Positions 35,725 through 48,340 are shown, counted from the first letter of the stretch. The stretch is 64,000 nucleotides of DNA from Sindora glabra (GCA_020226215.1 CM035233.1:3038001-3102000), one strand, 5' to 3'. Translations and numbers: made by a program. The notes: generated by a model not told the origin, from the letters alone.

Positions 35725-38700
35725 CTAAAGCCAATCATCCATGTATCTAATACCTATGGATCTCATATGACTATCATGCTTTTGCTGCGTTAGGGCTTTT
35801 GTCAGTGGATCAGCGACATTATCATCAGTCGGTATTTTGCATATCCTGACATCATTTCTGTCAACAATATCTCTTATGAGATGATAGCGCCGGAGTATGT
35901 GTTTGGATTTCTGGTGAGATCTAGGTTCCTTGGCTTGCGCAATGGCTCCATTATTGTCACAATAGAGCTCTACTGGGTCAGCAATGCTAGGAACAACTCC
36001 AAGTTCATTGATGAACTTCTTAATCCAAACAGCCTCTTTTGCGGCATCTGATGCTGCAATGTATTCAGCTTCTGTTGTAGAATCAACCACTGTCCCTTGC
36101 TTTGAACTCTTCCAGGTCACAGCGCCACCATTAAGGCAAAATACATAACCTGACTGCGACCTGAAGTCATCTTTATCGGTTTGAAAGCTAGCATCAGTGT
36201 AACCATTTACAATGAGCTCTTCCTCACCTCCATAAATCAAAAACATGTCTTTAGTTCTTCTTAAGTACTTAAGAATGTTCTTGACAGCTGTCCAGTGACT
36301 TTCACCAGGATCTGATTGGTATCTGCTCGTGATGCTTAAAGCATACGAGACATCAGGACGAGTACATAACATAGCATACATGATAGATCCAATCGCAGAT
36401 GCATAAGGGATCTTACTCATGCGTTGTCTCTCATACTCTGTGGAAGGACATTGAGTTCTTGAGAGACTTATGCCATGTGACATCGGCAAGAATCCTCTTT
36501 TAGAATCTTGCATGCTAAACCTTTTTAGCACCTTGTCGATGTATGTACTCTGACTTAGACCAAGCAATTTTCTCGATCTATCTCTATAGATCTTGATACC
36601 TAATACATAGGAGGCCTCACCTAAGTCTTTCATAGAAAAACAATTTCCTAACCAAGTTTTTACAAACTGTAGTATAGGAATGTCATTTCCAATGAGTAAT
36701 ATGTCATCTACATACAACACCAGAAAGACTATTGTGCTCCCACTAACCTTCTTGTATACACAGGGTTCATCTTCATTTTTGATGAAACCAAACTCTTTGA
36801 TTGCATCATCAAAACGAAGATTCCAACTCCGAGAAGCTTGCTTCAACCCATAAATGGATCGTTGCAATTTGCAAACTTTTACAGCATTTACAAAACCTTC
36901 AGGTTGTGTCATGTACACATCCTCAAGAAGATTTCCATTAAGGAAAGCAATTTTGACATCCATTTGCCAGATTTCATAATCATAATATGCTGCTATAGCT
37001 AGAAGAATCCTGATGGATTTAAGCATGACAACTGGAGAAAAGGTCTCATCATAGTCAATACCATGGATTTGTTTGAAACCTTTTGCAACCAATCGTCCCT
37101 TAAAGGTACACACATTACCATCCATGTCAGTTTTCTTTTTGAAAACTCATTTGCACCCAATGGGTTTTACCCCTTCAGGTGGATCAACCAAAGTCCAAAC
37201 TTGGTTTGAATACATGGAATCCATCTCTGATTTCATAGCTTCTAGCCATTTCTCAGAATCTGGTCCTATCATAGCCTCTTGGTAGGTTGTGGGCTCATCT
37301 TGGTCCATGAGCAACACATCACCGTGATGAGTCACGAGAAAACCATATCTCTCGGGCTCACGACGTATCCTACTAGATCTACGTGGGTTCTGTGTTACAT
37401 GAGCAGGTTCTTCCACAACTGTTTGTGGAACCGGCTCAGGTTCCATCTCAAGTTCAATGTTTTCTCGTTCATCTTGAATTTCTTCAAGTTCTATTCTTCT
37501 CCCACTGATTCTTTTAGAGATAAATTCTCTCTCTAGAAAAACACCAGTTCGAGCAATAAACACTTTTTGCTCGGTTGGATTATAGAAATAATATCCTTTT
37601 GTTTGCTTAGGATATCCAATGAAAAAACATTTATTAGATTTGGGTCCAAGTTTATCAGAAGCCTGACGTCTTACGTAAGCTTCGCAACCCCAAATCTTCA
37701 TAAAAGACAAACTAGGACGTTTCCCAGTCCATATCTCATATGGTGTCTTTTGAATTGATTTTGACGGAACACAATTTAGTGTGAAAGTTGCAGTCTCTAG
37801 AACATGTCCCCAGAAGGAATTTGGAAGGTCAGCCTGACTCATCATTAACCGAACCATGTCTAACAAAGTTCGATTCCTCCTTTCAGAAACACCATTCCAT
37901 TGAGGTGTTCCTGGTGGAGTGAGTTGTGATACAATGCCACACTCCTTTAGATGATTAAGGAACTCTCGGTCTAAGTATTCACCACCTCGATCTGATCGAA
38001 GTGCTTTAATACTTTTACCAAGTTAGTTTTGTACCTCATTTTTGAACTTTTTGAACTTTTCAAAAGATTCAGACTTGTGTTTCATAAGAAACACGTAACC
38101 ATATCTACTGAAATCATCAGTAAAAGTAATGAAGTATTGATAACCTCCTCTAGCTTGTGTGTTTAAAGGTCCACATACATCACTATGTATAAGGCCTAAT
38201 AAATCACTAGCCCTTTCACCTTTCCCAGTAAAAGGGGCTTTAGTCATCTTACCTAATAAACATGACTCACATACCTCATATGATTCAAAATCAAATGAGT
38301 CCAAAAATCCATCCTTATGAAGTTTGGAGATGCGTGTCTCATTTATATGGCCTAAACGACAATGCCAAAGATAGGTTGGATTTGAATCATTAGTTTTGAC
38401 CTTCTTCGTGTTTATGTTATAGATTGGATTTTCAAGGTCCAGAACATAAAGACCATTCATTAATTGTGCACTGCCATAAAACATTTCATTTAAATAAATA
38501 GAGCAACATTTGTCCTTTATTATAAATGAAAAACCTTTCTTGTCTAAACAAGAAATAAAAATCAAATTTCTACTAACAGTAGGCACAAAATAACAATTTT
38601 CCAATTCTAAAACTAATCCACTAGGTAAAGATAAATAATAAGTCCCTACAGCTAATGCAGCAACTCTTGCTCCATTTCCAACGCGCAGGTCCACTTCACC

Positions 38701-39675
38701 TTTGGCTAATGATCTACTTTCTTTAAGATCCTGCACATTTACACAAATGTGAGTACCACATCCAGTATCTAATACCCAAGATGTAGAAGTAGATAAATTA
38801 ACCTCTATAACATAAATACCTGAGTTGGAAGTCCCACTTTCCTTTTGCTTCTTAAGCTCTTCCAGGTAAATCTTACAATTTCGCTTCCAATGTCCTGGTT
38901 CTTTACAATGGAAGCATTGTCCTTCCTTGGCCACGCCACCTTTGGGCTTCAGTGCAGAGGAACTTGACTTGGACTTTCCATCAGTCTTGTCCTTTTTATT
39001 TTTATTCTTGGCCTTAGACTTGCCTTTTCCTTTGCCCTTTTGAACCATCATAATGGAATTGGGCTTGGACTTTTTTAAGTTCTGCTCAGCAGTTCTCAAC
39101 ATGTTAAGCAGTTCGGGCAAAGTTTTGTCAATTTCGTTCATGTTGTAATTCATGACGAATTGACTATAGCTCTCAGGCAACGATTGCAGAACTATATCAG
39201 TAGCCAATTCTTGCTGTAAAGGAAAACCCAATCTTTCAAGGCTATTGATGTACCCAATCATTTTAAGTACATATGTAGCAACAAGTGTTCCTTCAGCCAT
39301 CTTACACTGAAACAATGCTTTAGATACATCATATCTCTCATGTCTTGCTTGCTCTTGGTAGAGCTGTTTAAGGTGATCAATCATATTGAACGCCTCCATG
39401 TTCTCATGTTGCTTCTGAAGCTCAGAGTTCATGGTAGCAAGCATGAGACAACTAACATCTAGAGCATCTTCTAGATGCTTCTTATAAGCATCCTTTTTTG
39501 CTCGAGGAGCATTAGCAGCAGGCTCATTTGGAGTAGGTTGCTCTAGGACATATTGCTTTTTCTCATGTTTGAGGACAATCCTCAAGTTTCGATACCAATC
39601 GAGAAAATTTGTCCCATTCAGCTTATCCTTCTCAAGGATAGATCGCAGTGATAAATTTGATGCATTTGATGCCAT
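35725..39675 (-). pseudogene. Copia 1 gag-pol polyprotein, one frame with two stop codons
   Basis: A single minus-strand frame of 1317 codons runs from ATG at 39673-39675 to TAG at 35725. Only codon 551 (TAA, 38023-38025) and codon 843 (TGA, 37147-37149) interrupt it. Gag: residues 1 to about 250, with a Lys-rich stretch at 212-237 and the zinc knuckle CFHCKEPGHWKRNC at 254-267. Protease: active site DTG at 303-305. Integrase: His438, His443, Cys469 and Cys472 form the zinc site; the catalytic triad Asp499, Asp562, Glu598 has 35-residue D-E spacing. Reverse transcriptase: MDVKIAFLNG near 905 and YVDD at 988-991. RNase H: Asp1161 (YTDASF), Glu1204 (TEAEY) and Asp1240 (YCDN), then ADPLTK near the C-terminus. 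In the family the product is cut by its own protease and makes virus-like particles and cDNA. As it stands the frame can yield only gag, protease and part of integrase. Both stops are explained by single transitions. Confidence 0.96.
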
Positions 39676-41452
39676 GGTTATCTACAATAGAAAAATATGC
39701 AAAATGAGAATCATGTATTTTATTTATTTAATAAGGTCTTTTATTAAATAATACTCCTACTATTTTACTCAAAATAATAGCCCTCACTATTATTTCGGAA
39801 AATCGTAGCGTTTGAGATTTTCTAGTGGGCCAAGATCCATATTTCACCTAGACTTAAGTCAGCTTTGGCTGATCACTCAAGTTTTGGCTATTTAGGTAGG
39901 CAACTCCTTGCCAATTACATCTTATGTAACTCTTGGATAGTTAGGTGAACAACACTTGTTCAAATCCATCTTATGGACTTAAGCCCAACTCCATGCCTCT
40001 AGGCCCCCAATCCTATTGAGATGGCCTAGTTAAGTCAAAACCCAATTATTGGCATTTGGATATCACTATTATCCTATCGTGTCTCACCAAGATAAACTAG
40101 GCACTTTGCTTTGGCAAACCTGCCTTATGTTGATCAAGGCCTTGACAAGTGCCATTCATTGGAAGGCATCACTTTTATTACTGACTTAATATTTGCATTG
40201 AGGGATTTAAATGTCTATTTTAGATCTCACCATTATTTGCCATCCATACATGCCTATATCTAACATATCATATACATTAATATAAAGCATGCAATAAAGC
40301 ATAAAATAAATGTGCATAGTTATGGCCCAACTACTTTGATTTTCCCAAGCCAATGAGAAAACCAAAAGGTCAACCTAGGGTAAAGATATCTTCTTTAAGC
40401 ATCTTCCACGGTTGTCCTCATATTGATTTTGGCTCCTTGTCTCCATGGCAGCAAGCTCCAGGCTTAAACATATTGTACATTTGAAAGTAAACTATTCTAA
40501 CTTTACAATACATAATGAAGGAGAAAACTCGAGTTACATTCGAGGGGAGTGAGGTGAGAGAAAGAATGTACAACTAGAATTTATAGAGAAAGGCACGACA
40601 CGCAGGCCGTATTTAATTACAATAAAACCAAAACCAATAAATGAAATATAACCATACATTATGGTGTAAGGGCCATAACTATGCATCATGCAGCAAATAT
40701 CACATGTAAGCATACAAATAACTATAGGTATTTATTGAAATTGATTTTGTTTCCAATTTTAACTTGTTTAAAATTAGAAGGTTATGAAAAGATTGATTTT
40801 AAAACGCAGCTTAGATTTAGGCAATCAATTATTGCGCTACGCAGAGTTAGTACGGCGGTCCCGCTAGCCGGTTAGCGGGCGGGGGTCGAGGGGGGGCCGC
40901 CCCTCGCGGGGGTGAGGGGGCGGAGCCCCCTTCCCAAAAATTTTTATACATCTTACATTCAAAATTTTGAGGACTTTCGGGCAAAATCCAAAAAATTTTG
41001 AACGTTTCGATTTCTGTTTTAACCATTAAAACAATCGGCCAAAATTAGAATTTATCAAGAACCCTAATTCCAGAACTGTTCCGGAATTCTACTTCTTGAT
41101 GTTCCGCCATATTAACTCAAACATTAGTCCATGTTCTATTTAATTTAATCTCATTAAATGAAACAGAATGCATACATCACATGTATACAACCAGACATGT
41201 TTCTGATCGAATTTTAATCTCATTAAAACAGAAACTTCATCAGCTACGTTTCCAGTTTTTTTAATCTCATTAAAAAAAAATGAATCATTAATTATGTATG
41301 TTTCAATCTAATTTTAATCTAATCAAAATCGATTCATCAACATACAAAATTACATTGATCCAGAACCCTAATTGCATCATGCGTGATCTGATTAAACACC
41401 AATTATCTAGATTTAAATGCATAACACAGAAAACTAATCTATGGATTCGCAA
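39676..41452 (-). other. Copia 1 untranslated leader
   Basis: About 1.8 kb between the primer binding site and the gag ATG, unusually long for copia. It has no open frame of note. The homologous leader of copia 2 (55973-57750) keeps words such as GGCCGTATTT and AGGCA(C/T)GACA. It contains the GC-rich block at 40853-40935. Confidence 0.8.
40853..40935. other. GC-rich fold-back block in the copia 1 leader
   Basis: About 80 bp that is mostly G and C in otherwise AT-rich DNA. It has two perfect inverted repeats: CCCGCTA-GCCGGT-TAGCGGG at the left end and GGGGGC-GGA-GCCCCC at the right end, with a G-run region between. In sense orientation (minus strand) it would form strong RNA hairpins in the leader. 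A function in packaging, translation or priming is only inference. Confidence 0.8.
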
Positions 41453-41467
41453 GTGGCTCTGATACCA
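41453..41467 (-). other. Copia 1 primer binding site
   Basis: The minus strand reads TGGTATCAGAGCCAC, one base from the end of the 5' LTR (CCCAGCA). It matches the copia site complementary to initiator Met-tRNA. Confidence 0.95.
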
Positions 41468-41468
41468 C

Positions 41469-42911
41469 TGCTGGGAATCGAGCATCATACATGCACAGCA
41501 GAATAAAATTTTTGCACGATTTCCACCAAGGATCCATGCTAATTTAGAACGCCATAGATTAGGGATTAGGGTTTATACCTTTCGACAAAATTCTTCTGAC
41601 CGCTGCAGCAAATCCGATCTGCTTCCAAATCACGAACCGGAATGGAAACCAGTAAATCAGATCACCAGTACAACGTTTTGTGGCTGCACCTCTGTGGTAT
41701 CCACACGAACCCGTGAATCACCGATGAATGTATGCTACACACACCGGTTGGAATTGATCTCCTTAGACCTCGTAGTGCTAGCTACGCCTCTTCAGAGATT
41801 TTGGTCAAGGAGAGTGGCTAGGGTTTTTCTATGCTTTTACTTGGGGTGCGTGAAGAATAATAGTAATCCTATTATTACCCAATAAGCCTATTTAAATAGG
41901 TGCATAGAAAAACCTAACCTATTTGGGCCTTATTCCATTGTACAATTATAGGCTTACTATTGGGCCTTATAATTATAACATGAATTCCCAAATATTAAGC
42001 CCAAACAATTTGGTCCATTAATTCCAAATTAACTAAGCTCTAAGTGTGCGACCCTACAGGCTCTCATTACGTTGGCAATGACCATTAATCATATTAATGA
42101 TCATAAACAAAGATTAGTGTCTAGCAACACATCATTGTTACCCAAGTAATGAGAAAGTCGGTGATTTGACTAAACCTTTACACGTGATCATCACTTATGT
42201 CCTTTTGTCCTATACATCTAGATTGAGCACGAGACATGGACCGTGTCATTCCCGTATAGCCCAATCTTAAGGTTTCTTGACTCCTAAGTAAGCTGACTGA
42301 AACAAATGTAATCGATATCTCATGCCAATTCATCTGAGCATGGCCATGCATTTTTTCAGCTTTACTTAATCAAGGGGCCCATAGATGTTACTCCTGTCAT
42401 ATAGGAGGGACAAATTCTATCTTGATCACACAAACCCCTCTGCATGATATGTGACATATCCAATATCTACCCTTGCATTCACTTAACATTAGTGACATAG
42501 AATAGTATCAAAATATGAAACTCACATGTAGGGAACCTTGGTGATCTCAGGTCAAAGGACCATATTAATAATAATCACTAAGAACCACTTATGACACTCA
42601 TATAACGATCCATGTAGTGTTTTTAATATGGGTCGGTCCAGTATGCAAGTTCTCTAACTTGTACTAATGTGTAAACTTAATATCCCATATAAGTCTTCAC
42701 ACATGCTAGTCTTAACATATCAAAGCAACCTAATCCACAATGATATATGACTAGGGACATTTAAGAATACAATTATTTTAAGGTTATTATTATAATTAAA
42801 TATATTACGCAGACAATATATATAAATATAATAATTGGAATTGCCATTAAAATAACATGATTCAAAATTACAATCACTAATATGATTGGTTTTAGGGCAT
42901 ATACACTAACA
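41469..42911 (-). repeat. Copia 1 5' LTR (1443 bp)
   Basis: Plus-strand limits TGCTGGGAATCGAGC and ATACACTAACA. Colinear with 34311-35710 apart from the 44 bp absent there and about 20 substitutions. On the minus strand it starts TGTTAGTGTATATGCCC and ends CGATTCCCAGCA. Confidence 0.96.
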
Positions 42912-43375
42912 ATGTGACATATCCAATATCTATCCTTGCATTCACTCAACCATTAGTGACATAGAATAGTATCAAAATATGAAACTCATATGTAGGGAAC
43001 CTTGGTGATCTTAAGTCAAAGGACCATATTAATAATGATCACTAAGAACTACTCATAACACTCATATAATGATCCATGTAGTGTTCTTAATATGGGTCGA
43101 TCCAGTATACAAGTTCTCTAACTTGTACTCATGTGTAAACTTAATATCCCATATAAGTTTTCACACATGCTAGTGTTAACATATCAAAGCAACCTAATCC
43201 ACAATGATATATGATTAGGGACATTTAAGAATACAATTATTCTAAGGTTATTATCATAATTGAATATATTACGCAGATAATATATATAAATATAATAATT
43301 GAAATTGCCATTAAAATAACATGATTCAAAATTACAATCACCAATATGATTGGTTTTAGGGCATATACACTAACA
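42912..43375 (-). mobile_element. Outer solo copia LTR, right part
   Basis: It continues the LTR interrupted at 34310: ATGTGACATATCCAATATCT and so on to CATATACACTAACA at 43375. The second CTATC target copy (43376-43380) and MULE sequence follow. Confidence 0.93.
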
Positions 43376-44640
43376 CTATCTTACTTAGTTCTTTGACTAT
43401 CATTATTACCATTTTCTATGATAATATAGCATGAATGAGTTATCATTTATCATTTTAATCATCATGTACAATGGTAAGGTATAATATGATATGATCCATA
43501 TCAATAAGAACTAAATCATTAGATAATTATATGATAAACTAATCTTGAATTTAATGCATATTGGAGTGTTGATGCAAATTTAACCTATGTTAATTTTTGT
43601 ATTTTAACAAGGCTTTATTCCAACATTAGTTGGGCTTCTACTAGAGGTAGAACATAGATTTTGTTATAAGCATATGTTTACTAATTATGTTAAAAATTTT
43701 AAGGGAAAAAAGCTTAGGGACCATATATGAGAATGTGCTAGGTCCACAACTATGATATAATTCAATGCATTAATAAAGAAGCTAAAAAGTTTTAATAAGG
43801 ATGCATTGGAACATTTAGCTAAGTTTTAGCCAAAGATATGGATTAGAGTAGCATTTATAACTCATATAAAGAGCCATACTTTCATAAATAACACACATAG
43901 GTAGTTTAGTTCCAAGATTATGCAGTGTAAAAGAAAACCAATCATTAAATTGCTTGAAGAAATTAAGCTGTACATAATGAGTAGGCACACAACAAGGAGG
44001 AAACTAATTGCTAAGACCACTTTGTTCTAAGGTTAAAGAAATATTAAAGGAAACAAAAGGGAAAAAAGGTGGAAGATAGACTCCAAGATGGATAGGCGAT
44101 ATAGAAAAGTCCAAATTTGAGATTGAGTGTAAATTTAAGAAATTCATGATAGATCTAAAATAAGGGCATTTTTCCTATAAGGCGTGGGATCTCATTAGTA
44201 TTGCTTGTGAATATGCTATATCAGCCTTTGGTTGGAAGAATTATAAACTGAAAGACTTTATCCATCCTTATAGGATAAGGAAGTCATTACCTAAAGCTTA
44301 TAAACTTTTGAGTCAACCTTTAAATAGGTCAAATTTATGGCCACCAAGTTCAAAGGAGCTAATCTTACCTCTAGCTATAAAATTGTCTCTTAGCAGACTA
44401 AAAACATCGAGGAAAAAAGATTCTATTAAAAAAAAGATTAAGTTCCAAAATCCTACAAAAATAAGGAGGAAATTTATTCTAATTTGCAGCAAATGCGTTA
44501 AGGATAGACATAGCTGCAAGACTTGCAAAGATGCCCTTACTCCTAATTTCAAAGAAAAGGTAATGTTTTGGCATATTTTTAATACTATTTATGTCTTTAC
44601 ATGGTTACCTTATCAAATTTACCTTTTAATGTAGAAATTA
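43376..44640 (+). pseudogene. MuDR-type MULE transposase, C-terminal half
   Basis: It resumes after the CTATC target copy. From 43640 the plus strand reads EHRFCYKHMFTNYVKNFKGK, KLRDHIWECA, later ALIKKLKSFNKDALEHLAKF, and CEYAISAFG-like words near 44210. YKLLSQPLNRSNLWP and a basic KKKIKFQNPTKIRRKF tract then lead to the zinc knuckle remnant CSKCVKDRHSCKTC near 44484-44530. The family pattern is AEHRFC.RH...N..K.fkg..l....W.aA, then Y...I.Pi....W and a CxxC...GH....C knuckle. A 108-codon stretch at 44308-44634 is open. Positions 43381-43610 are less clear and may be intron or decayed core. No terminal inverted repeat was found. Confidence 0.88.
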
Positions 44641-45624
44641 AAGGTTGTTGCATCTATTGTCTCATAAGCTTTGGTGCCATATCCTACTTTATAAGCTCCA
44701 TTTCCATTGACTACATAATATAGTTCAATTCTAGCTATTGCATTGTAGGGTTCCAACTAAGGTATTACATTGCTTGCAGCACAAACATTTAACTAAGTTG
44801 TTGCATCTATTACCAAAAGTGCAACTTCTACCTTGAAAGGTTTTAAAAAAATTAGTCTATGTCATATCATGTGGTATGCTTTGTTAATATAAAATTGTTA
44901 ATTTTTTAACCTTCTTATATGGAACACTAAATTATACAAGGAATAGTAAAGAAATAAACCCCATATGTCTTAACTGTCCAATTCAAACTGACTATGCAAG
45001 CCTATAAGATAAGGGGCCACATTTTAACAATTTAGTAATCTCAAGAATTTGTGAATAAAAACATCACAAAAGTTTTTGCTAGTGTCCTATATATGGCTAC
45101 CCATAATGCAAGTAGGCAACATTAAATTTTCATGTAATATTTTGTCAAATATAGCTTTGAACATGTAATAGGGCTTTAGTTGTCTTTTAGTCAAGTTCTT
45201 TTTTTATGCACTTTATTTTTGGATTTAGGTCACTTTCAAAAGGTGCATTGTGCTATCATAGAGATGCTTGCAACTTAGTGCATTCTGCTCTACTTAGAAT
45301 TATAGAAATGTGATGCTTACATTCATATTAAGCTGTTGCAATAGTTGCAAAGTGAATTAATTGATTTTATTTATTGTTGTTATTGTCTTAAAATGTCTAT
45401 TTCTAACTCTACTATACAATAACATTTATGGATGACTTATATATTAGTGATAATTATCACTATTTTAATTAAGAAATTATTAAAACTAAGATCAAACTAA
45501 TGAAAATTATTTGGAAACAAGGTTAAATATTACCACCATATATAGGAATGTTAAAAATTTGTATTATTTAAAATTAAGTGTACCATTTAATGTTAACTAT
45601 TACTTGTAAATTTGTTTAAAATAA
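44641..45624. other. AT-rich sequence after the MULE relic
   Basis: The first 200 bases (GGTTGTTGCATCTATTG words repeated near 44645 and 44800) may be the tail of the MULE coding region. The remainder shows nothing recognisable. Confidence 0.45.
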
Positions 45625-46020
45625 TTAATCATTGCTTTTATATCCAAAGAAAAATAATTAATTCAAATATTAATTAGTTAAAATGTATATCAATTGCAAT
45701 CTATAATTTTGTACTAAAAAATTGCCAAAGCACATTTTTATTCAAATTACTTATAAATTTTAATTAATTGATTGATTAATTAGCATATCAATCACATTTA
45801 ATAATTTTAATATTTAATTATTATAACATTTTAACATTTTAATATTTAATATTAAATTATATCCTGTAAATTCATTTAAAATAATTAATCATTGCTTGTA
45901 GATTTAAAGAAAATAGTTAAATTAGATTAATTACAATTTTTCATTAATTAATTTGTATACCAATTTCATTCAATAATTTTCTACTAAAATATTACCAAAG
46001 CATAATTTCATTCAAATAAA
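45625..46020. repeat. Direct repeat, two copies about 262 bp apart
   Basis: Copies at 45625-45760 and 45887-46020 share TTAATCATTGCTT, AAAGAAAA(T/-)A, T(T/C)TACTA(A/-)AA(A/T)ATT and CCAAAGCA(C/T)A(A/T)TTT with TTCAAAT. Non-coding. They lie just left of the solo LTR. Confidence 0.75.
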
Positions 46021-46050
46021 ATGGCTTTTACATTGCAAAATACACTTATA

Positions 46051-47494
46051 TGCTAGAAATCGCGCATCATACATGCACAGTGGAATAAAATTTTGCACGA
46101 TTTCCACCAAGGATCCATGCAAATTTAAAATGCCATAGATTAGGGATTAGGGTTTATACCTTTCGGCAAAAAATCTTCTGACCACTACAGTAAGTCCGAT
46201 CTGCTTCCAAATCACGAACCGGAATGGAAACTAGTAAATCAGATCACCAGTACAACGTTTATATGGCTGCACCTCTGTGGTATCCACACGAACCCGTGAA
46301 TCACCGATGAATGTCCGCTACACACACCGGTTGGAATTGATCTCCTTACGCCTCGTAGTGCTAGCTACGCCTCTTTAGGGATTTTGGTCAAGGAGAGGTG
46401 CTAGAGTTTTCTATGCTTTTGCTTGGGGTGCGTGAATAATAATAGTAATCCTATTATTACCCAATAAGCCTATTTAAATAGGTGCATAGAAAAAACCTAA
46501 CCTATTTGGGCTTTATTCCATGTATAATTATAGGCTTACTATTGGGCCTTATAATTATAACATGAATTCCCAAATATTAAGCCCAAACAATTTGGTCCAT
46601 TAATTCCAAATTCACTAGGCTCTAAGTGTGCGACCCTACAGGCTCTCATTACGTTGGCAATGACCATTAATTATATTAATGATCATAAACAATGATTAGT
46701 GTCTAGCAACACATCATTATTACCTAAGTAATGAGAAAGTCGGTGATTTGACTAAACCTTTACATGTGATCATCACTTATGTCCTTTTGTCCTATACATC
46801 TAGATTGAGCACGAGACATGGACCGTGTCATTCCCGTATAGCCCAATCTTAAGGTTTCTTGACTCCTAAGTAAGCTGACTGAAACAAATGTAATCGATAT
46901 CTCATGCCAATTCATCTGAGCATGGCCATGCATTTTCTCAGCTTTACTTAATCAAGGGGCCCATAGATGTTACTCCTGTCATATAGGAGGGACAAATTCC
47001 ATCTTGATCACACAAACCCCTCTGCATGATATGTGACATATCCAATATCTACCCTTGCATTCACTTAACCATCAGTGACATAGAATAGTATCAAAATATG
47101 AAACTCACATGTAGGGAACCTTAGTGATCTCAGGTCAAAGGACCATATTAATAATAATCACTAAGAACCACTTATGACACTCATATAACGATCCATGTAG
47201 TGTTCTTAATATGGGTCGGTCCAGTATGCAAGTTCTCTAACTTGTACTAATGTGTAAACTTAATATCCCATATAAGTCTTCACACATGCTAGTCTTAACA
47301 TATCAAAGCAACCTAATCCACAATGATATATGACTAGGGACATTTAAGAATACAATTATTCTAAGGTTATTATTATAATTGAATATATTACGCAAATAAT
47401 ATATATAAATATAATAATTGGAATTGCCATTAAAATAACATGATTCAAAATTACAATCACCAAAATGATTAGTTTTAGTGCATATACACTAACA
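46051..47494 (-). mobile_element. Solo LTR of the copia 1 family (1444 bp)
   Basis: Plus-strand limits TGCTAGAAATCGCGC and CATATACACTAACA. Colinear with the copia 1 LTRs along its whole length and has the 44 bp that the copia 1 3' LTR lost. Flanks TTATA (46046-46050) and CTATA (47495-47499) fit a 5 bp target duplication with one transition. No internal region. Confidence 0.94.
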
Positions 47495-47899
47495 CTATAA
47501 ACATGAACTTTTATAACACCATCGACTATTTTCATATATAGAGTGCCATTTTTCTTCATAAAATAGCTTTGGCAACCATCACAAAGCAACCACTACCCTA
47601 ATCTACTCAACCTCTAACCAAGGAATCCTTAAATGCTTAACTACCCTATCCTTAAACCAAAAATTAGACTAACATTCATACCTAAATTGTACGTAAAACC
47701 TAAATAACATAAAATAAACCTAAGAATTTATAAGCAAACCTAATAACAACTTCAACAACATCCCTAACATGCTATAATTTTCATAATCCACCTAATAAAA
47801 ATATTCATAATTGATGATGATACTATTCATTACTAATGGTTAAAGAATTATAGGAATCCATAAGGTCATTTTATTTTTGCAATGGAAAACATGCACTAA
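47495..47899. other. AT-rich sequence without recognised features
   Basis: No coding remnant or repeat recognised. The open frame at 47356-47589 crosses the solo LTR edge and is not a gene. Confidence 0.5.
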
Positions 47900-48340
47900 A
47901 TCTATTATTTAACTTTATCCTTGCTTGAGCCATATTTGAATAGTAAGAATTCATCTTAGATATAAACCGATTTCCGTCATGTTTCTCAACAATTGAATTC
48001 TTTTCTATCTATTACTAATGATGTTGATACAATGCAATCTCAACGAGAATAATTTGGAGTTATATTATCTTATGTCATTACCTCTTTTATTTAGCATTGC
48101 TTATTAGCAAATTTTGTTTAATTCTAAACTACTAACTCTGAAATTTTCCTTTTATCTTGTTTAATGAAAATTTAATGATTCATCCTTTTCCAATTTTGCA
48201 CATATGAATAAGTCAACTACATTGGTTAGCTTTGGTACTAGAGGTGGAAAAAGGATAGAAGGTAGGGGGCATGTGATTTTATTAAGGGTGGAAGAGGAGA
48301 TTCTAATGTTTCTTGTTACTATTGTAGAGTGGCTAGACAT
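47900..48340 (+). pseudogene. Copia B gag, up to the zinc knuckle
   Basis: The plus strand carries a decayed copia gag end: a serine-rich MNKSTTLVSFGTRGGKRIEG segment and Gly/Arg words (GGRGD), leading to SNVSCYYCRVARH at 48305-48340. The two Cys of a CCHC knuckle are codons 48314-48316 and 48323-48325; the His codon is 48338-48340. Copia 2 begins on the next base. The knuckle is completed on the other side of copia 2 at 61833. The frame upstream has several breaks. Copia B is on the opposite strand from copia 2. Confidence 0.8.

Larger units (their letters stand above)
34311..42911 (-). mobile_element. Copia 1: nearly complete Ty1/copia element (8601 bp)
   Basis: Minus-strand element with 5' LTR at 41469-42911, primer binding site, a 1.8 kb leader, one gag-pol frame (39675 to 35725), a purine tract and 3' LTR at 34311-35710. 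By eye the LTRs differ at about 20 of 1400 aligned bases plus one 44 bp gap, so it is young compared with everything around it. It sits inside a solo LTR of its own family. The flanks read ATATG on the left and ATGTG on the right. A 5 bp duplication ATGTG with loss of one TG at the left junction fits the uninterrupted LTR sequence (GATATGTGACAT). Confidence 0.96.

Noticed and set aside
37073..37758. Plus-strand frames of 63-85 codons
   Set aside because: Antisense shadows of the copia 1 gag-pol frame.
44313..44552. 79-codon minus-strand frame
   Set aside because: Antisense shadow of the MULE transposase C-terminal region.
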